Source: Jiangella ureilytica (GTDB taxonomy: Bacteria; Actinomycetota; Actinomycetes; Jiangellales; Jiangellaceae). Taken from it: a stretch of 44,475 bases of DNA. The stretch lies in contig NZ_SMKL01000051.1 of assembly GCF_004348545.1 (NCBI RefSeq), positions 1 to 44,475 of the forward strand, given 5' to 3'. Positions 26,087-35,100 of this stretch are shown in pieces. The position numbers were made by a program, and so were the translations under genes. The number at the start of each line of letters is the position of its first letter. The first letter of the stretch is position 1. The notes under the pieces were generated by a model that did not search any database, was not told the DNA's origin, and saw only the letters and a program-made list of their open reading frames with translations.

Positions 26087-26668
26087 ATGCAGGTCTCGGA
26101 CGCGGCCGGCGGCACGCCCAACGCACGAGAACGGATCCTGGCGGCCAGCTACCGGCTGTTCGCCCGGCGCGGCATTCTCGGCGTGGGTGTCGACGAGGTC
26201 ATCGAACGCGCCCACGTCGCCAAGGCCACGTTCTACAAGCACTTCCCGTCGAAGAACGACCTCGTCCTGGCCTACCTCGACCGGCGCGAGCGCGAGTGGA
26301 CCGTGGGGCTGGTCGAGGCCGGCTCCGAGAAGCTCGCCGACGGCCCCGAGGAGCGCCTGCTGGCCATCTTCGACGTGTTCGAGGAGTGGTTCGCCAGCGA
26401 CGACTTCGACGGCATCGCCTTCATCACCGTCCTGCTCGAGATGGGCCGGTCACACCCGCTGGGCCAGGCCAGCATCCAGCACCTGGCCCACCTGCGTGCC
26501 ATCGTCAGCGCGCGCGCCGCCGACGCCGGGCTGCGCGACCCCGAGGAGTTCGCCCGGTCCTGGCAGATCCTCATGAAGGGCTCCATCATCGCCGCACTCG
26601 AGGGCGATCCCGGCGCGGCGCAGCGGGCCAAGGCCATGGCGGCCACGCTGATCGAGCAGTACCGGTAG
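26087..26668 (+). CDS. TetR family transcriptional regulator
   Basis: A 193-residue repressor. The N-terminal HTH is RERILAASYRLFARRGILGV followed by VIERAHVAKATFYKHFPSKNDLV, standard for the family. The C-terminal helical sensor resembles the QacR/YxaF-like group with FEEWFASDDFDGIAF. ATG 26087 follows the operators closely, without a strong ribosome-binding site. It probably controls itself and the divergent GAF-ANTAR gene; the ligand is unknown. Confidence 0.9.
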   Translation: MQVSDAAGGTPNARERILAASYRLFARRGILGVGVDEVIERAHVAKATFYKHFPSKNDLVLAYLDRREREWTVGLVEAGSEKLADGPEERLLAIFDVFEEWFASDDFDGIAFITVLLEMGRSHPLGQASIQHLAHLRAIVSARAADAGLRDPEEFARSWQILMKGSIIAALEGDPGAAQRAKAMAATLIEQYR

Positions 26669-26691
26669 CGCCCGGCGCCGCTCGCGCGGCG

Positions 26692-26697
26692 TACAGT
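26692..26697 (+). promoter_or_regulatory. Candidate -10 box of GAF-ANTAR gene 2 (leaderless)
   Basis: TACAGT ends 7 bases before the ATG at 26705, so the transcript would start at the start codon. The sequence before the ATG has no Shine-Dalgarno match. Confidence 0.45.
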
Positions 26698-26704
26698 GAC
26701 GAGA

Positions 26705-27514
26705 ATGGCGGACGAGCGAAGCCAAGCGGGCCGCGACCTCACCGAACTGCTGGGCGCGGTGCAGAACCTTCTGCTCAACGCGCCCCGGGTCGAGGAGTTC
26801 CTCACGGACCTCGCCAAACTCGCCGCCGACCTCGTCGAGCCGCCCGCGTCGTGCGGCATCACCACCAGCTACGACGGCCAGCCGCGCACCGTGGTCACCA
26901 GCGACCCGCGGGCCGCTCTGGTCGACGAGGGACAGTACGAGGGCGGCTGGGGGCCGTGCGTGCACGCGCTGGCCACCGGCGACGTCGTCGAGATCGTGGA
27001 CCAGGAGTCCGACCCGCGCTGGCCCGAGTACCGGGTGCACGCCGTCGCGCTGGGCGTGCGGTCCTCGCTGAGCCTGCCGCTGGTCGTGAACGGCGACGTC
27101 ATAGGCGCCATGAACCTCTACGACTTCGACGAGCCCGAGGCGTTCGACATCCAGAACCGCCGCCGCGCCGAGACCTTCGCCACCCAGGCGTCCACGGCCC
27201 TGGCCCTCGCGCTGCGCCAGGTCCACGACGCGGAGCTCGCCGAGCAGATGGAGCAGGCGCTGGCCACCCGCAGCGTCATCGACCAGGCCATCGGAATCGT
27301 CATGGCGCAGCAGCGGTGCAGCGCCGAGCAGGCGTTCGCCACACTGCGCAAGCACTCGCAGAACAACAACCTCAAGCTGCGCACCGTCGCTGAGCGCATG
27401 GTCGCCAGGGTGTCCGGTCAGGCGGTGCCGCAGCCGCCCCCGTTCCGGCGCCGTTCGGCATCGAGCAGCGGCGGCGCCGCGACCGGGCTGGGCGACGGCG
27501 TCCCGGGCGCCTGA
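26705..27514 (+). CDS. GAF-ANTAR regulator 2
   Basis: A 269-residue protein. The GAF domain (about 20-165) has the pattern GGWGPCVHALATGDVVEIVD and GVRSSLSLPLVVNGDVIGAMNLY. The ANTAR domain (about 185-240) is SVIDQAIGIVMAQQRCSAEQ then AFATLRKHSQNNNLKLRTVA. The last 30 residues are a disordered Pro/Ser/Gly tail. Probably leaderless. A hairpin terminator follows directly, so it is a single-gene unit. Confidence 0.92.
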   Translation: MADERSQAGRDLTELLGAVQNLLLNAPRVEEFLTDLAKLAADLVEPPASCGITTSYDGQPRTVVTSDPRAALVDEGQYEGGWGPCVHALATGDVVEIVDQESDPRWPEYRVHAVALGVRSSLSLPLVVNGDVIGAMNLYDFDEPEAFDIQNRRRAETFATQASTALALALRQVHDAELAEQMEQALATRSVIDQAIGIVMAQQRCSAEQAFATLRKHSQNNNLKLRTVAERMVARVSGQAVPQPPPFRRRSASSSGGAATGLGDGVPGA

Positions 27515-27526
27515 GCCGCCGGTCCG

Positions 27527-27547
27527 GCGCGGGGCCGAGCCCCGCGC
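27527..27547 (+). terminator. Hairpin terminator after GAF-ANTAR gene 2
   Basis: GCGCGGGGC, a 3-base loop, then GCCCCGCGC: a perfect 9-base-pair stem 12 bases after the stop codon, without a T tract. The remaining gap to 27696 holds no gene; it must contain the promoter of the next gene, which I could not place. Confidence 0.65.
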
Positions 27548-27696
27548 GTCGTACGGGAGATTTGTCATTCGCCCGTGCCGTAGGTACGTTTGCCGTCTCC
27601 GGTTGAGACGCCAGCCGGCGGCAGTCCCGCCGCATTCGGCTCGTCGCCCGAGGTCTCCATGCCGTACCCCTTCGATCGTCGTCGCGGACAGCGTCC

Positions 27697-28497
27697 GTGA
27701 GCGGCGAGCCGTTCACTCCCGCCGACGCGGAGCCCGAGCCCGAACCCGAACCAGAGATCGAGCCGACGCACGTGGCCGAACCCGGGTCGCGGCGGCTCCT
27801 CGAACCCGACGACGTCGCTCAGCTGCTGGCCGCGGCCGCGCCGCACCTGTACCTGCAGCCCGACGTCGAGTCGACGGTGAACGCCGTGATCCATCAGGGT
27901 GTCGAGGTCATCGGTGGTGACGCCGCGGGGGCGACGCTACTGCGGCCTCGGGGCCGCCGTGAGGTCGCCGCGGCCACCACCGACCGCGCCGAGGAGGCCG
28001 ACCGGGTCCAGTTCGAGCTGAGCGAGGGGCCGTCGATCACCGCGCTGGCCGAGCAGGAGCCGGTCCTCGTCACCGACAGCACCACGGAGCCGCGCTGGCC
28101 GCGATGGACCGCCGTCATCGCCGAGATCGGCTACCGCAGCATGCTGGCGATGCCACTGGACCTCGGGCCGCACTACTCCGGCACGGTCATCGTGTTCTGG
28201 GAGCTGGCCGAGCAGCCGGCCGAGCGGCACGTGGCGGTGGCGAAGCTGCTGCTGCGCCACGCCGCCATCGCCATCACCGACGCTCGCCGGTCCTCGACGC
28301 TGCGGGAGGCGATCGACGCCCGGTACCAGATCGGGCTGGCGCAGGGCATCCTCATGGAGCGCTACGGGCTCGACGCCACCCAGTCGTTCGAGGTGCTGCG
28401 CCGCTACTCGCGCGACAACAACGTGAAGCTCAGCCGGGTGGCGGGCGACGTCGTCCGGACCCGGTCGCTGCCCGAGGCCTACGGCACCGGCGAATGA
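27697..28497 (+). CDS. GAF-ANTAR regulator 3
   Basis: A 266-residue protein. It begins with a disordered acidic stretch (Glu-Pro repeats at residues 11-20), then a GAF domain (about 45-195) and an ANTAR domain (about 205-258): YQIGLAQGILMERYGLDATQ then SFEVLRRYSRDNNVKLSRVA. The segment LYLQPDVESTVNAVIHQGVE is near-identical in pattern to regulator 1 (EPDVESTVQTVLHHARAL), so the two are probably paralogues. GTG start at 27697; ribosome-binding site weak. Confidence 0.9.
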   Translation: MSGEPFTPADAEPEPEPEPEIEPTHVAEPGSRRLLEPDDVAQLLAAAAPHLYLQPDVESTVNAVIHQGVEVIGGDAAGATLLRPRGRREVAAATTDRAEEADRVQFELSEGPSITALAEQEPVLVTDSTTEPRWPRWTAVIAEIGYRSMLAMPLDLGPHYSGTVIVFWELAEQPAERHVAVAKLLLRHAAIAITDARRSSTLREAIDARYQIGLAQGILMERYGLDATQSFEVLRRYSRDNNVKLSRVAGDVVRTRSLPEAYGTGE

Positions 28498-28542
28498 CCG
28501 GCCGCCGCCCGCCGCCCGGATCGCCCGCTCCGTCCGATCCAG

Positions 28543-28548
28543 TAGGGT
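28543..28548 (+). promoter_or_regulatory. Candidate -10 box of GAF-ANTAR gene 4
   Basis: TAGGGT (TAnnnT) lies 52 bases before the preferred start of the fourth GAF-ANTAR gene. It implies a short leader containing the GAGGAGGAG ribosome-binding site. No clear -35 box. Confidence 0.4.
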
Positions 28549-28600
28549 GGACGGCGCCGAGAACCGGATCGGCATGCCGGCTGCCGAGGAGGAGCGGCGG

Positions 28601-29332
28601 TTGACCACACGAGCCGAGGTGATATCGCGACTCGCCGCAGCGGTCGCCGACGCGGGGGCCAGGGCGCCACTGGCCCAGCGCCTCGGCGAGACCTGCCGGT
28701 CCATCCTCGACGGCGACGGCGCCGCCATCACCCTGGCCTACACGCTGCCGCAGCGGCTCACCGTCTGCTCCACCGACGACGTCTCCAGCACTCTCGAGGA
28801 CCTGCAGGACATCCTGGGCGAGGGGCCTGGAGTCGATGCCTACCGCACCGCTCGCACCGTCGTCGCCCGGCTCGGCGACCACGGGTCCGGGCCGGTCTGG
28901 CCGCTCTTCACCGAGGCGGCCCGCCGCGAGGTCGGCATGGCCACGGTGGTCGCCATTCCGGTGCCCATGGGCTCCGACGTGCTCGGCGTGCTGACGACGT
29001 ACCGATCCGGCTCCGACCACCCCGAGCCAGAAGCCGCCCTCGCCGCGCACCTGGCCGCCGCCGTCGGCGCGGCGCTGCTGCGCGACCCCGACCTGGCCGA
29101 TCCGCCGGGCGAGTTCACCGGCGCCTGGGCCGGCCGCGCCGAGGTGCACCAGGCCACCGGGTTCCTGGTGGCTCAGCTCGGCCTCTCTCCTGACGACGCT
29201 CTGGCGCTGCTGCGGGCCTGCGCCTACGCCGACGAGGTCACCGTGGCCGACGTCGCCCGCCGGGTCATCGAGCGCACGCTCGACCTCTCGGCGCTCGCGC
29301 GCGACCGCCGCCAGCCGCCCGCCGGGCTCTGA
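28601..29332 (+). CDS. GAF-ANTAR regulator 4
   Basis: About 243 residues: a GAF domain (about 10-160) and an ANTAR-like domain (about 175-230) with AEVHQATGFLVAQLGLSPDD and ALALLRACAYADEVTVADVA, more diverged than in the three others. I prefer TTG 28601, six bases after GAGGAGGAG; ATG 28574 and GTG 28547 are possible upstream starts, the last overlapping the candidate -10 box. A strong hairpin follows 15 bases after the stop. The four GAF domains differ enough to suggest four different signals. Confidence 0.85.
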   Translation: MTTRAEVISRLAAAVADAGARAPLAQRLGETCRSILDGDGAAITLAYTLPQRLTVCSTDDVSSTLEDLQDILGEGPGVDAYRTARTVVARLGDHGSGPVWPLFTEAARREVGMATVVAIPVPMGSDVLGVLTTYRSGSDHPEPEAALAAHLAAAVGAALLRDPDLADPPGEFTGAWAGRAEVHQATGFLVAQLGLSPDDALALLRACAYADEVTVADVARRVIERTLDLSALARDRRQPPAGL

Positions 29333-29347
29333 ACGGGGCTGTCCGGC

Positions 29348-29389
29348 CACTCCGCTCCCGAGAAGGGGGGCTTCGCGGGGAGCGGAGTG
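29348..29389 (+). terminator. Terminator hairpin after GAF-ANTAR gene 4
   Basis: CACTCCGCTCCC (29348-29359) and GGGAGCGGAGTG (29378-29389) make a perfect 12-base-pair stem with an 18-base loop. Downstream to 29514 there is no gene; a lone run of six T lies at 29492-29497 without a stem directly before it. Confidence 0.7.
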
Positions 29390-29514
29390 CCGGATCCCCC
29401 GTTGGACGAGTGGGCCGGCCGGCCCTGCACCTCCACCCGTCATCAAGTAGGAGGCGGCGGGCCACCGGATCCGCACGCGCGACTTCCAAGATTTTTTCCG
29501 GCCCGGTCGGCGCC

Positions 29515-32295
29515 TCAGGCCTGACCGGAGCCGGGCGGCCCGCCGTCGTCGTCGAGGCCGGTGACCACGATGCCGGTGAGCTCGGTCCGCGACCGGATAC
29601 CGAGCTTGCGGAAGATGCGCCCGAGGTGCGCCTCGACCGTCCGCACCGACACGAACAACTCCGTGGCGATCTCGCGGTTGCGCCGGCCGCTGGCGACCAG
29701 GGTGGCGATGCGCTGCTCGGCGTCGGTGAGGTCGGCCAGGCGGGTGGTCGGCGGGACCGGTCCGCCGGCGGCGCCGAGCTCCTGGCCCGCGCGGCCGGCC
29801 AGTGCGATCGCGCCGCTCTCCTGCGCCAGCACGACCGTGCGCTGCAGCCACGACCGCGCATCGGTACGGCGGCCCAGGCGGCGCAGCCGCTCGCCGAAGC
29901 ACAGCAGCGTCCGCGCCTGCTCGACCGGCGAGACGGTGTCGGCGGCGGTCTCGGCCGCCTCGCGGAACAGCGTCAGCGCCTCTTCGCCCTCGCTGACCAG
30001 CGCGCGGCAGCGGGCGACGGTGTGCCGCGCCCACGCCGTCGGGACACGGTCGGCCCGCAGCTCGAACTCGGCCAGTGCCACCCGGGCCCGGGCGAGCTCG
30101 CCGTTGCGGACGCACGCTTCGACGTAGTCGGGTTCGACGGCGAGGATCGACGGGTCGGTGTGCTCGAGGGCGTGCCGCCGGGCGTGGTCGAGCACCGACA
30201 TCGCCTCGTCGAAGCGGCCCAGCAGCAGGAGGAACGCCCCGGTCTCTGCCTGCATGACGGCGGTCGCCCACGAGTCGCCGTGCCGCCGCGCGCCCTCGAT
30301 CGACTGACGGCGGCGCTCCCAGGCGGCCTCGTCCTCACCCAGGAACGCGTTGACCCGGATCATGAACGCCGGCACCAGCGCCCGGTGCGCGCTGTCGGCG
30401 TCGACGCGGTCCCACCAGGCGGCGGCCTCGGCGGCCTCGCGCAGCCGGCCGGCCCGCGACTCCAGCTGGACCAGGCCGGCCAGTGCGGCGCGCAGCAGCA
30501 GCGGCGAGTCGCCGAACTGCCCGCTGGTGACCGCCCGCAACAGCCGCCGCGCCTGCCCGTAGCGCTCCGCCCGCACCAGCACCGTCGCGTGCAGCAGGTG
30601 CGTCTCGGCCTCGCCGAACAGGTCCTCGGCCGCGCCGGGGCCGGCCTCGACCAGCTCGACGGCGCGGTCCAGCTCGCCGCTGACCGACGCCAGCAGCGCC
30701 GCCGTACGCCGGTGCGCCGCACGGGTGGAGTCGTCGAAGTCGTCGGTGAACCGCTCGGCCAGCGCGAGGAACCGGGCCGCCTCGGCCTGCTCCATGCGCC
30801 CGGCCAGCCCGTGGGCGGCGGCGAGGTCGAGGGCGGCGGCGCGGGCCGGGTCGATCGGCGAGACCTCCTCCACGTGCCGGCTGACCAGTCCGGTCGCGAC
30901 CTCGCCGTCGAGCAGGTTGCGGGCGCGCACCTCGAGCAGCGCGAAGTCGGCCCGCTGCTCGGCCGTGGTGTCCAGGCGGAACCGCTCGCGAGCGATGTGC
31001 ACGGCCTCGTCCAGCCGGCCGGCCAGGACGGCGAATCGCCCGGCCTGCAGGAGCCGGTCGATCCGCTCACCCGGCTTGGAGGTGAGCCGGACCGCCTCGC
31101 GCGCGAACGACAGCGACCGCTCCACCTCGCCGCGGGCCAGCGACTCGCTCGCGACCCGGTGCAGCCGCGTGGCGAGCTCGTCGTCGTGGTCGGGCCGGGT
31201 CTGCGCCAGGTGCCAGAGCTGCCAGCCGGGGTCGGAGTCGGCGTATGCCGCGGCCAGCGCCTGGTGCGCGGCGTCGCGCTCGGCCATGGTCGCGGCCTGC
31301 CAGATGATCGAGCGGACGGCGGGGCGCTGCAGCGTGAAGGTGCCGTCAGAACGATTCAGGTGCTCGGCGAAGAGCCAGGCGACGTGCGGCGCGTCCGGCG
31401 AGCCGAGCGCGTTGAGCACCGGCGCCAGCCGGTGATCCTCGCTGCCGGTGGCGACGAGCAGGGCGAAGCGCTGGTCGTCGTCGAGCGAGCCCAGCTCCGG
31501 CAGCTGCAGCGCCTCCAGGACGGGCGAGTGCGGCAGGTGCCGGTCCAGCTCGACCTGCCCGAGCAGCTGCACGTCGGGGATCCGGCCGACGACGTCGAGC
31601 AGCGCCCGTGGGTTGCCCCCGACCCGGGCGGCGATGCGGGCGGCCACGCTGTGCAGGGTGTGCGAGCCGGCGGCGCGGCGGACCAGCTCGGTGGCCTCGG
31701 TGGGCGGCAGCTCGCCGAGCCGGATCACGGGCAGCCCGCGCAGCGGCGGCACTCGCTCGGCCGCCTCGACGACGACCAGCAGGACCAGCGGCGACGTGCC
31801 GACGCGGCGGGCGACGAACCCGAGCACCTCGAGCGACTGCGGGTCCAGGCGATGGGCGTTGTCCATGACGACGACCAGCGGCCGGCGCACGCGGCTGATG
31901 AGCGCCTGCACCTGGACGGCGATCTCGTAGGCGGTCGTGCTGGCCTGGTCGAGCCGGCGGGTGATGTCGTCGACCAGTCGCGCGGCGATCTGCTGCTGCT
32001 CGTGGTCGAGCGACCCGACGACGGCGGACAGCACGAGGTGCAGGCCCGAGTACGGCCAGCCGCGCTCGGCCTCGGCGCCGACGACCGATGACACCGTCAC
32101 CTCGTCGAGCCCCGTCAGCCGGCTCGCGCGCGCGTCGTCGGCGACGGCGCGCACGAGCGCGCTCTTGCCGACACCCACGGCCCCCTCCACGACGACGGCG
32201 CCCCCCTCGCCGGCCGTCAGCCTGAGCAGGACCTCGCGGATCCTGGACTGTTCACCGTCGCGGCCGATCAGCTCGTCGCGTACTTCCTTGTCCAC
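29515..32295 (-). CDS. Large ATP-binding LuxR-type regulator (LAL) 1
   Basis: A 926-residue regulator. The Walker A motif GAVGVGKS is at residues 38-45, and LVVVMDNAHRLDP looks like Walker B of the AAA/STAND ATPase domain. Residues about 330-830 are helical repeats of TPR type. The C-terminal 65 residues carry a LuxR HTH: LTDAEQRIATLVASGRRNRE, VSVRTVEAHLGRIFRKL. Relatives (MalT, PikD) are activators that bind ATP and an inducer, often for secondary metabolism or sugar use. GTG 32295 follows AGGGGAACGG. It diverges from another large LuxR-type ATPase, 196 bases away. Confidence 0.92.
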   Translation of the reverse strand: MDKEVRDELIGRDGEQSRIREVLLRLTAGEGGAVVVEGAVGVGKSALVRAVADDARASRLTGLDEVTVSSVVGAEAERGWPYSGLHLVLSAVVGSLDHEQQQIAARLVDDITRRLDQASTTAYEIAVQVQALISRVRRPLVVVMDNAHRLDPQSLEVLGFVARRVGTSPLVLLVVVEAAERVPPLRGLPVIRLGELPPTEATELVRRAAGSHTLHSVAARIAARVGGNPRALLDVVGRIPDVQLLGQVELDRHLPHSPVLEALQLPELGSLDDDQRFALLVATGSEDHRLAPVLNALGSPDAPHVAWLFAEHLNRSDGTFTLQRPAVRSIIWQAATMAERDAAHQALAAAYADSDPGWQLWHLAQTRPDHDDELATRLHRVASESLARGEVERSLSFAREAVRLTSKPGERIDRLLQAGRFAVLAGRLDEAVHIARERFRLDTTAEQRADFALLEVRARNLLDGEVATGLVSRHVEEVSPIDPARAAALDLAAAHGLAGRMEQAEAARFLALAERFTDDFDDSTRAAHRRTAALLASVSGELDRAVELVEAGPGAAEDLFGEAETHLLHATVLVRAERYGQARRLLRAVTSGQFGDSPLLLRAALAGLVQLESRAGRLREAAEAAAWWDRVDADSAHRALVPAFMIRVNAFLGEDEAAWERRRQSIEGARRHGDSWATAVMQAETGAFLLLLGRFDEAMSVLDHARRHALEHTDPSILAVEPDYVEACVRNGELARARVALAEFELRADRVPTAWARHTVARCRALVSEGEEALTLFREAAETAADTVSPVEQARTLLCFGERLRRLGRRTDARSWLQRTVVLAQESGAIALAGRAGQELGAAGGPVPPTTRLADLTDAEQRIATLVASGRRNREIATELFVSVRTVEAHLGRIFRKLGIRSRTELTGIVVTGLDDDGGPPGSGQA

Positions 32296-32450
32296 CCGTT
32301 CCCCTCACCCTGCGACCACCCATCGCCGGGCCCCCCTTTCGCGATCTTCCTCACCAAGCATCGCGGTCCGACACCCTGCCATGACGTAAGAACCCGACAC
32401 TGCTGACGGATGATCGGGGGTGGATCCTGGGGTGAGGCGAGGGGTGAGAC

Positions 32451-32456
32451 TAAGCT
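32451..32456 (+). promoter_or_regulatory. Candidate -10 box of the second large LuxR-type gene
   Basis: TAAGCT lies 35 bases before the ATG at 32492, leaving room for the GGGGAGAAGG ribosome-binding site. The 32296-32491 gap is the shared control region of two divergent regulators; I saw no strong dyad in it. Confidence 0.35.
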
Positions 32457-32491
32457 CGACCTCCGGGTGGACAGGACGGGGAGAAGGCTCG

Positions 32492-35002
32492 ATGCGGGGT
32501 GCCGAGGGTGACCGACGACGGTCTGTGCCGCGTTCAGTGCTGCCCAGACCACGCCTCGTCGACCCGCTGACCAGGCCCGACGCCGCACCGATCCTCGTCG
32601 TTCAGGGTCCGCCCGGGCTCGGGAAGTCGCTGCTGCTCGACGACGTCGCCCGGCGGCTGGGCGCCGGCCGGGTGGCACGGCTCGACCCCGGCCTCGGCGA
32701 CGCTCTCGGAGCCGCCGTCGACGACGTCCTCTGCCGCGCGGTGGGCGACTCCGCCACCGATCCGCCCGCGATCCTGCTCGACGACGTCCCCGATCCCGAC
32801 GGCGACGGCGTCCGCTCGGCCCTGCGCGCGGTGCGCGACCACGACACCCGGCTGTTGCTGAGCACCCGTACGCAGCCCGCGTGGGCGACCACCGACCGGC
32901 TGCTCGACGGCACGATCCAGATCATCGCCCTGCCGGACCTGCTGTTCGACGCCACGGAGATCCACAGGCTGGCCACCCGGTTCCGGGTCCCGCTGAGCCC
33001 CGACGACCTCGCCGAGCTGGACCAGACCACCGACGGCTGGCCGGCTCTGGTGGTGGCGGCGCTGCGGGCCCGCCGGCCCGGCTCCGCGCTGTCCGATCGG
33101 CGGCTGCGCGACCTCGTCGACCGGTTCGTCCGCGTCGAACTGCTCGGCGACCTCGATCCCGCCGACCACGCGCTGCTCACCGACGTGGCCGCGGCGCCGC
33201 GCTTCGACGCGTCGGTGCTGGCGCTGCTGCTCGAGGACCACGCCGCCGCCCCCGCCGACCCGGCCGCGCTGATCGACCGGTGGGCGACGGCGGGCCGGCT
33301 GGTTCCCGTCGCCGACGACGGGCAGTGGCGGCTGCCGCATCCGGTGCGCCGCGCCCTGCTGGCCCGCCTCGACACCGAGCACCCCGGCCGCCGTACCGAG
33401 CTGGTCACCCGCACAGTGCGGCTGCTGGTCGCGCACGACCGCACCACCCAGGCGCTGCCGCTGGTGGTCGACACCGCGCTGGACAAGGCGACGGCCGGCA
33501 GCGTGGTGCGGGCCAGCTGGGAGCCGGCGGTGGCGCGCGGCCAGGTCGACGACCTCCTGCCGGCGGTCGACACGCTGCCCGACGACGTCATCGCGGCCGA
33601 CCCCGTCCTCCTGCTGCTGTCGGCCGTCGCCGCCGTCGCGCCGCCGCCGGACCTGCAGACGTTCGCCCGCCGCGTGGCGCAGGCCGACCGGCTGGTCGAC
33701 CAGTACACGCTGAGCGGCACCCTGCTCACCATCCGCTGCTTCCAGATGGTGCTGGCCCGGGCCCGCGGCGACGCCGCCGCGGCACTCGCCGTCGAGCGGT
33801 CCGGGCAAGCGCTGATCCGGGCCGCCACCGACGACCAGCGCCGCGAACACCTCGACCGCGTCGTGTACTTCGACTGGCAGACCGGCGCCAACCGGCTCGC
33901 CGACGGCGACCTCGACGCCGCCGAGCACCTGCTGGGCCGCACGGCCATGCAGGCCCGGCACCACGGCATCGCCTGGCACGAGGCGAACAGCGAGGCGTTG
34001 CGGTCGTACACGTCGTTCCTGCGCGGCGATCTGGCCGGGGCGGCCCGGCAGGCGCGCTCGGCGGCGGACATCGCGCGGCGGCACGGCTGGGCCGACAACC
34101 AGTTCACCGACCACGTCCACCTCACCCGCGGCGCGCTCGACCTCGAGCACGGGCGCACCGCCGGCGTCGCCGAGCGGCTGCACGGCGCGCAGCGACGACT
34201 CGACGGCGACGTCGTGCCGCCGGCCGCCCGGCTCGCGCTGGCCTGGTCTGTGCTGGCGCTGCTCAGCGGCGACCGCACCGCGGCCGGGCACGCCGACCTG
34301 CTCAGCGGCGACGACCAGCCGACCAACCGGCTGCCGCTGAACCGGTTGCTGGCGACCATCGCCCGGGCGCACGCCCTGATCGCCCGCGACGAGCCGAAGG
34401 CCGCCACGGTGCTGCTCGCGTCGGCCGTGGCGCCGCCGGGGCACGTCGCCCTCCTGGCGGTGGCGCGGGCCCGCGCGCTGCTGGCCGCCGGCGACGCCGC
34501 GACCGCCGGCCGCGAGCTGGCCTCGCTCGGCGACCTCGGCACCGTGCCGCGGACCGTGCGCGCCGACGTCCATGCCCTGCAGGTCGAGTGCGCCCTGCGC
34601 CGCGGCCTCGGCACCGGCCCGCACCTGCACCAGCTGTTCGCGCTGATCGAGCGCACCGGCGCCCGGCGTCCGCTCCTGCTGCTGCCGGCGCTGCGGACGG
34701 CGGTCGTCGAGCGCGAGCTGCCGCTGCCGCCGTCGGGCCCCTTGAGCACGCTGCCGGTCGAGCTGGCCGCGCTGCACCGCGCCAACACCGGCGCCGCGCC
34801 CGCGCTGTCCGAGCGCGAGACCGAGGTGCTGCTCTCGCTCGACGGGCCCGAGACCCTCAGCGAGATCGCGAAGTCGATGTACATCTCCGGCAACACCCTG
34901 AAGACCACCGCGCGATCGCTGTATCGCAAGCTCGGCGCGGCCGATCGCTACGAGGCGGTCACCGTCGCCCGCGCCCTGGCCATCCTGCCGCCGGCGCAGT
35001 GA
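32492..35002 (+). CDS. Large ATP-binding LuxR-type (MalT-like) regulator 2
   Basis: An 836-residue regulator. Walker A is GPPGLGKS (39-46) and PPAILLDDVPD is Walker B; a MalT-like winged-helix stretch and helical repeats follow. The C-terminal LuxR HTH is LSERETEVLLSLDGPETLSE, then YISGNTLKTTARSLYRKLGA. It is of the MalT/AcoK style rather than the PikD style of its divergent neighbour, so the pair are not simple duplicates. ATG 32492 was chosen on the GGGGAGAAGG site; an in-frame start at 32420 is less likely. Confidence 0.9.
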   Translation: MRGAEGDRRRSVPRSVLPRPRLVDPLTRPDAAPILVVQGPPGLGKSLLLDDVARRLGAGRVARLDPGLGDALGAAVDDVLCRAVGDSATDPPAILLDDVPDPDGDGVRSALRAVRDHDTRLLLSTRTQPAWATTDRLLDGTIQIIALPDLLFDATEIHRLATRFRVPLSPDDLAELDQTTDGWPALVVAALRARRPGSALSDRRLRDLVDRFVRVELLGDLDPADHALLTDVAAAPRFDASVLALLLEDHAAAPADPAALIDRWATAGRLVPVADDGQWRLPHPVRRALLARLDTEHPGRRTELVTRTVRLLVAHDRTTQALPLVVDTALDKATAGSVVRASWEPAVARGQVDDLLPAVDTLPDDVIAADPVLLLLSAVAAVAPPPDLQTFARRVAQADRLVDQYTLSGTLLTIRCFQMVLARARGDAAAALAVERSGQALIRAATDDQRREHLDRVVYFDWQTGANRLADGDLDAAEHLLGRTAMQARHHGIAWHEANSEALRSYTSFLRGDLAGAARQARSAADIARRHGWADNQFTDHVHLTRGALDLEHGRTAGVAERLHGAQRRLDGDVVPPAARLALAWSVLALLSGDRTAAGHADLLSGDDQPTNRLPLNRLLATIARAHALIARDEPKAATVLLASAVAPPGHVALLAVARARALLAAGDAATAGRELASLGDLGTVPRTVRADVHALQVECALRRGLGTGPHLHQLFALIERTGARRPLLLLPALRTAVVERELPLPPSGPLSTLPVELAALHRANTGAAPALSERETEVLLSLDGPETLSEIAKSMYISGNTLKTTARSLYRKLGAADRYEAVTVARALAILPPAQ

Positions 35003-35100
35003 CCGATTGCGCCGCTTTGCCGCAAGATCGTGAATCCCCGTAGTGATGTCTGCGGGGACCACCGACGCGCGGAACATCGCACTGCCACGAGGTTCTTCCC

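Noticed and set aside
29410-32091. 893-codon open frame opposite the large LuxR-type gene
   Set aside because: Antisense shadow; no motif, and the minus-strand gene is complete with Walker A and HTH.
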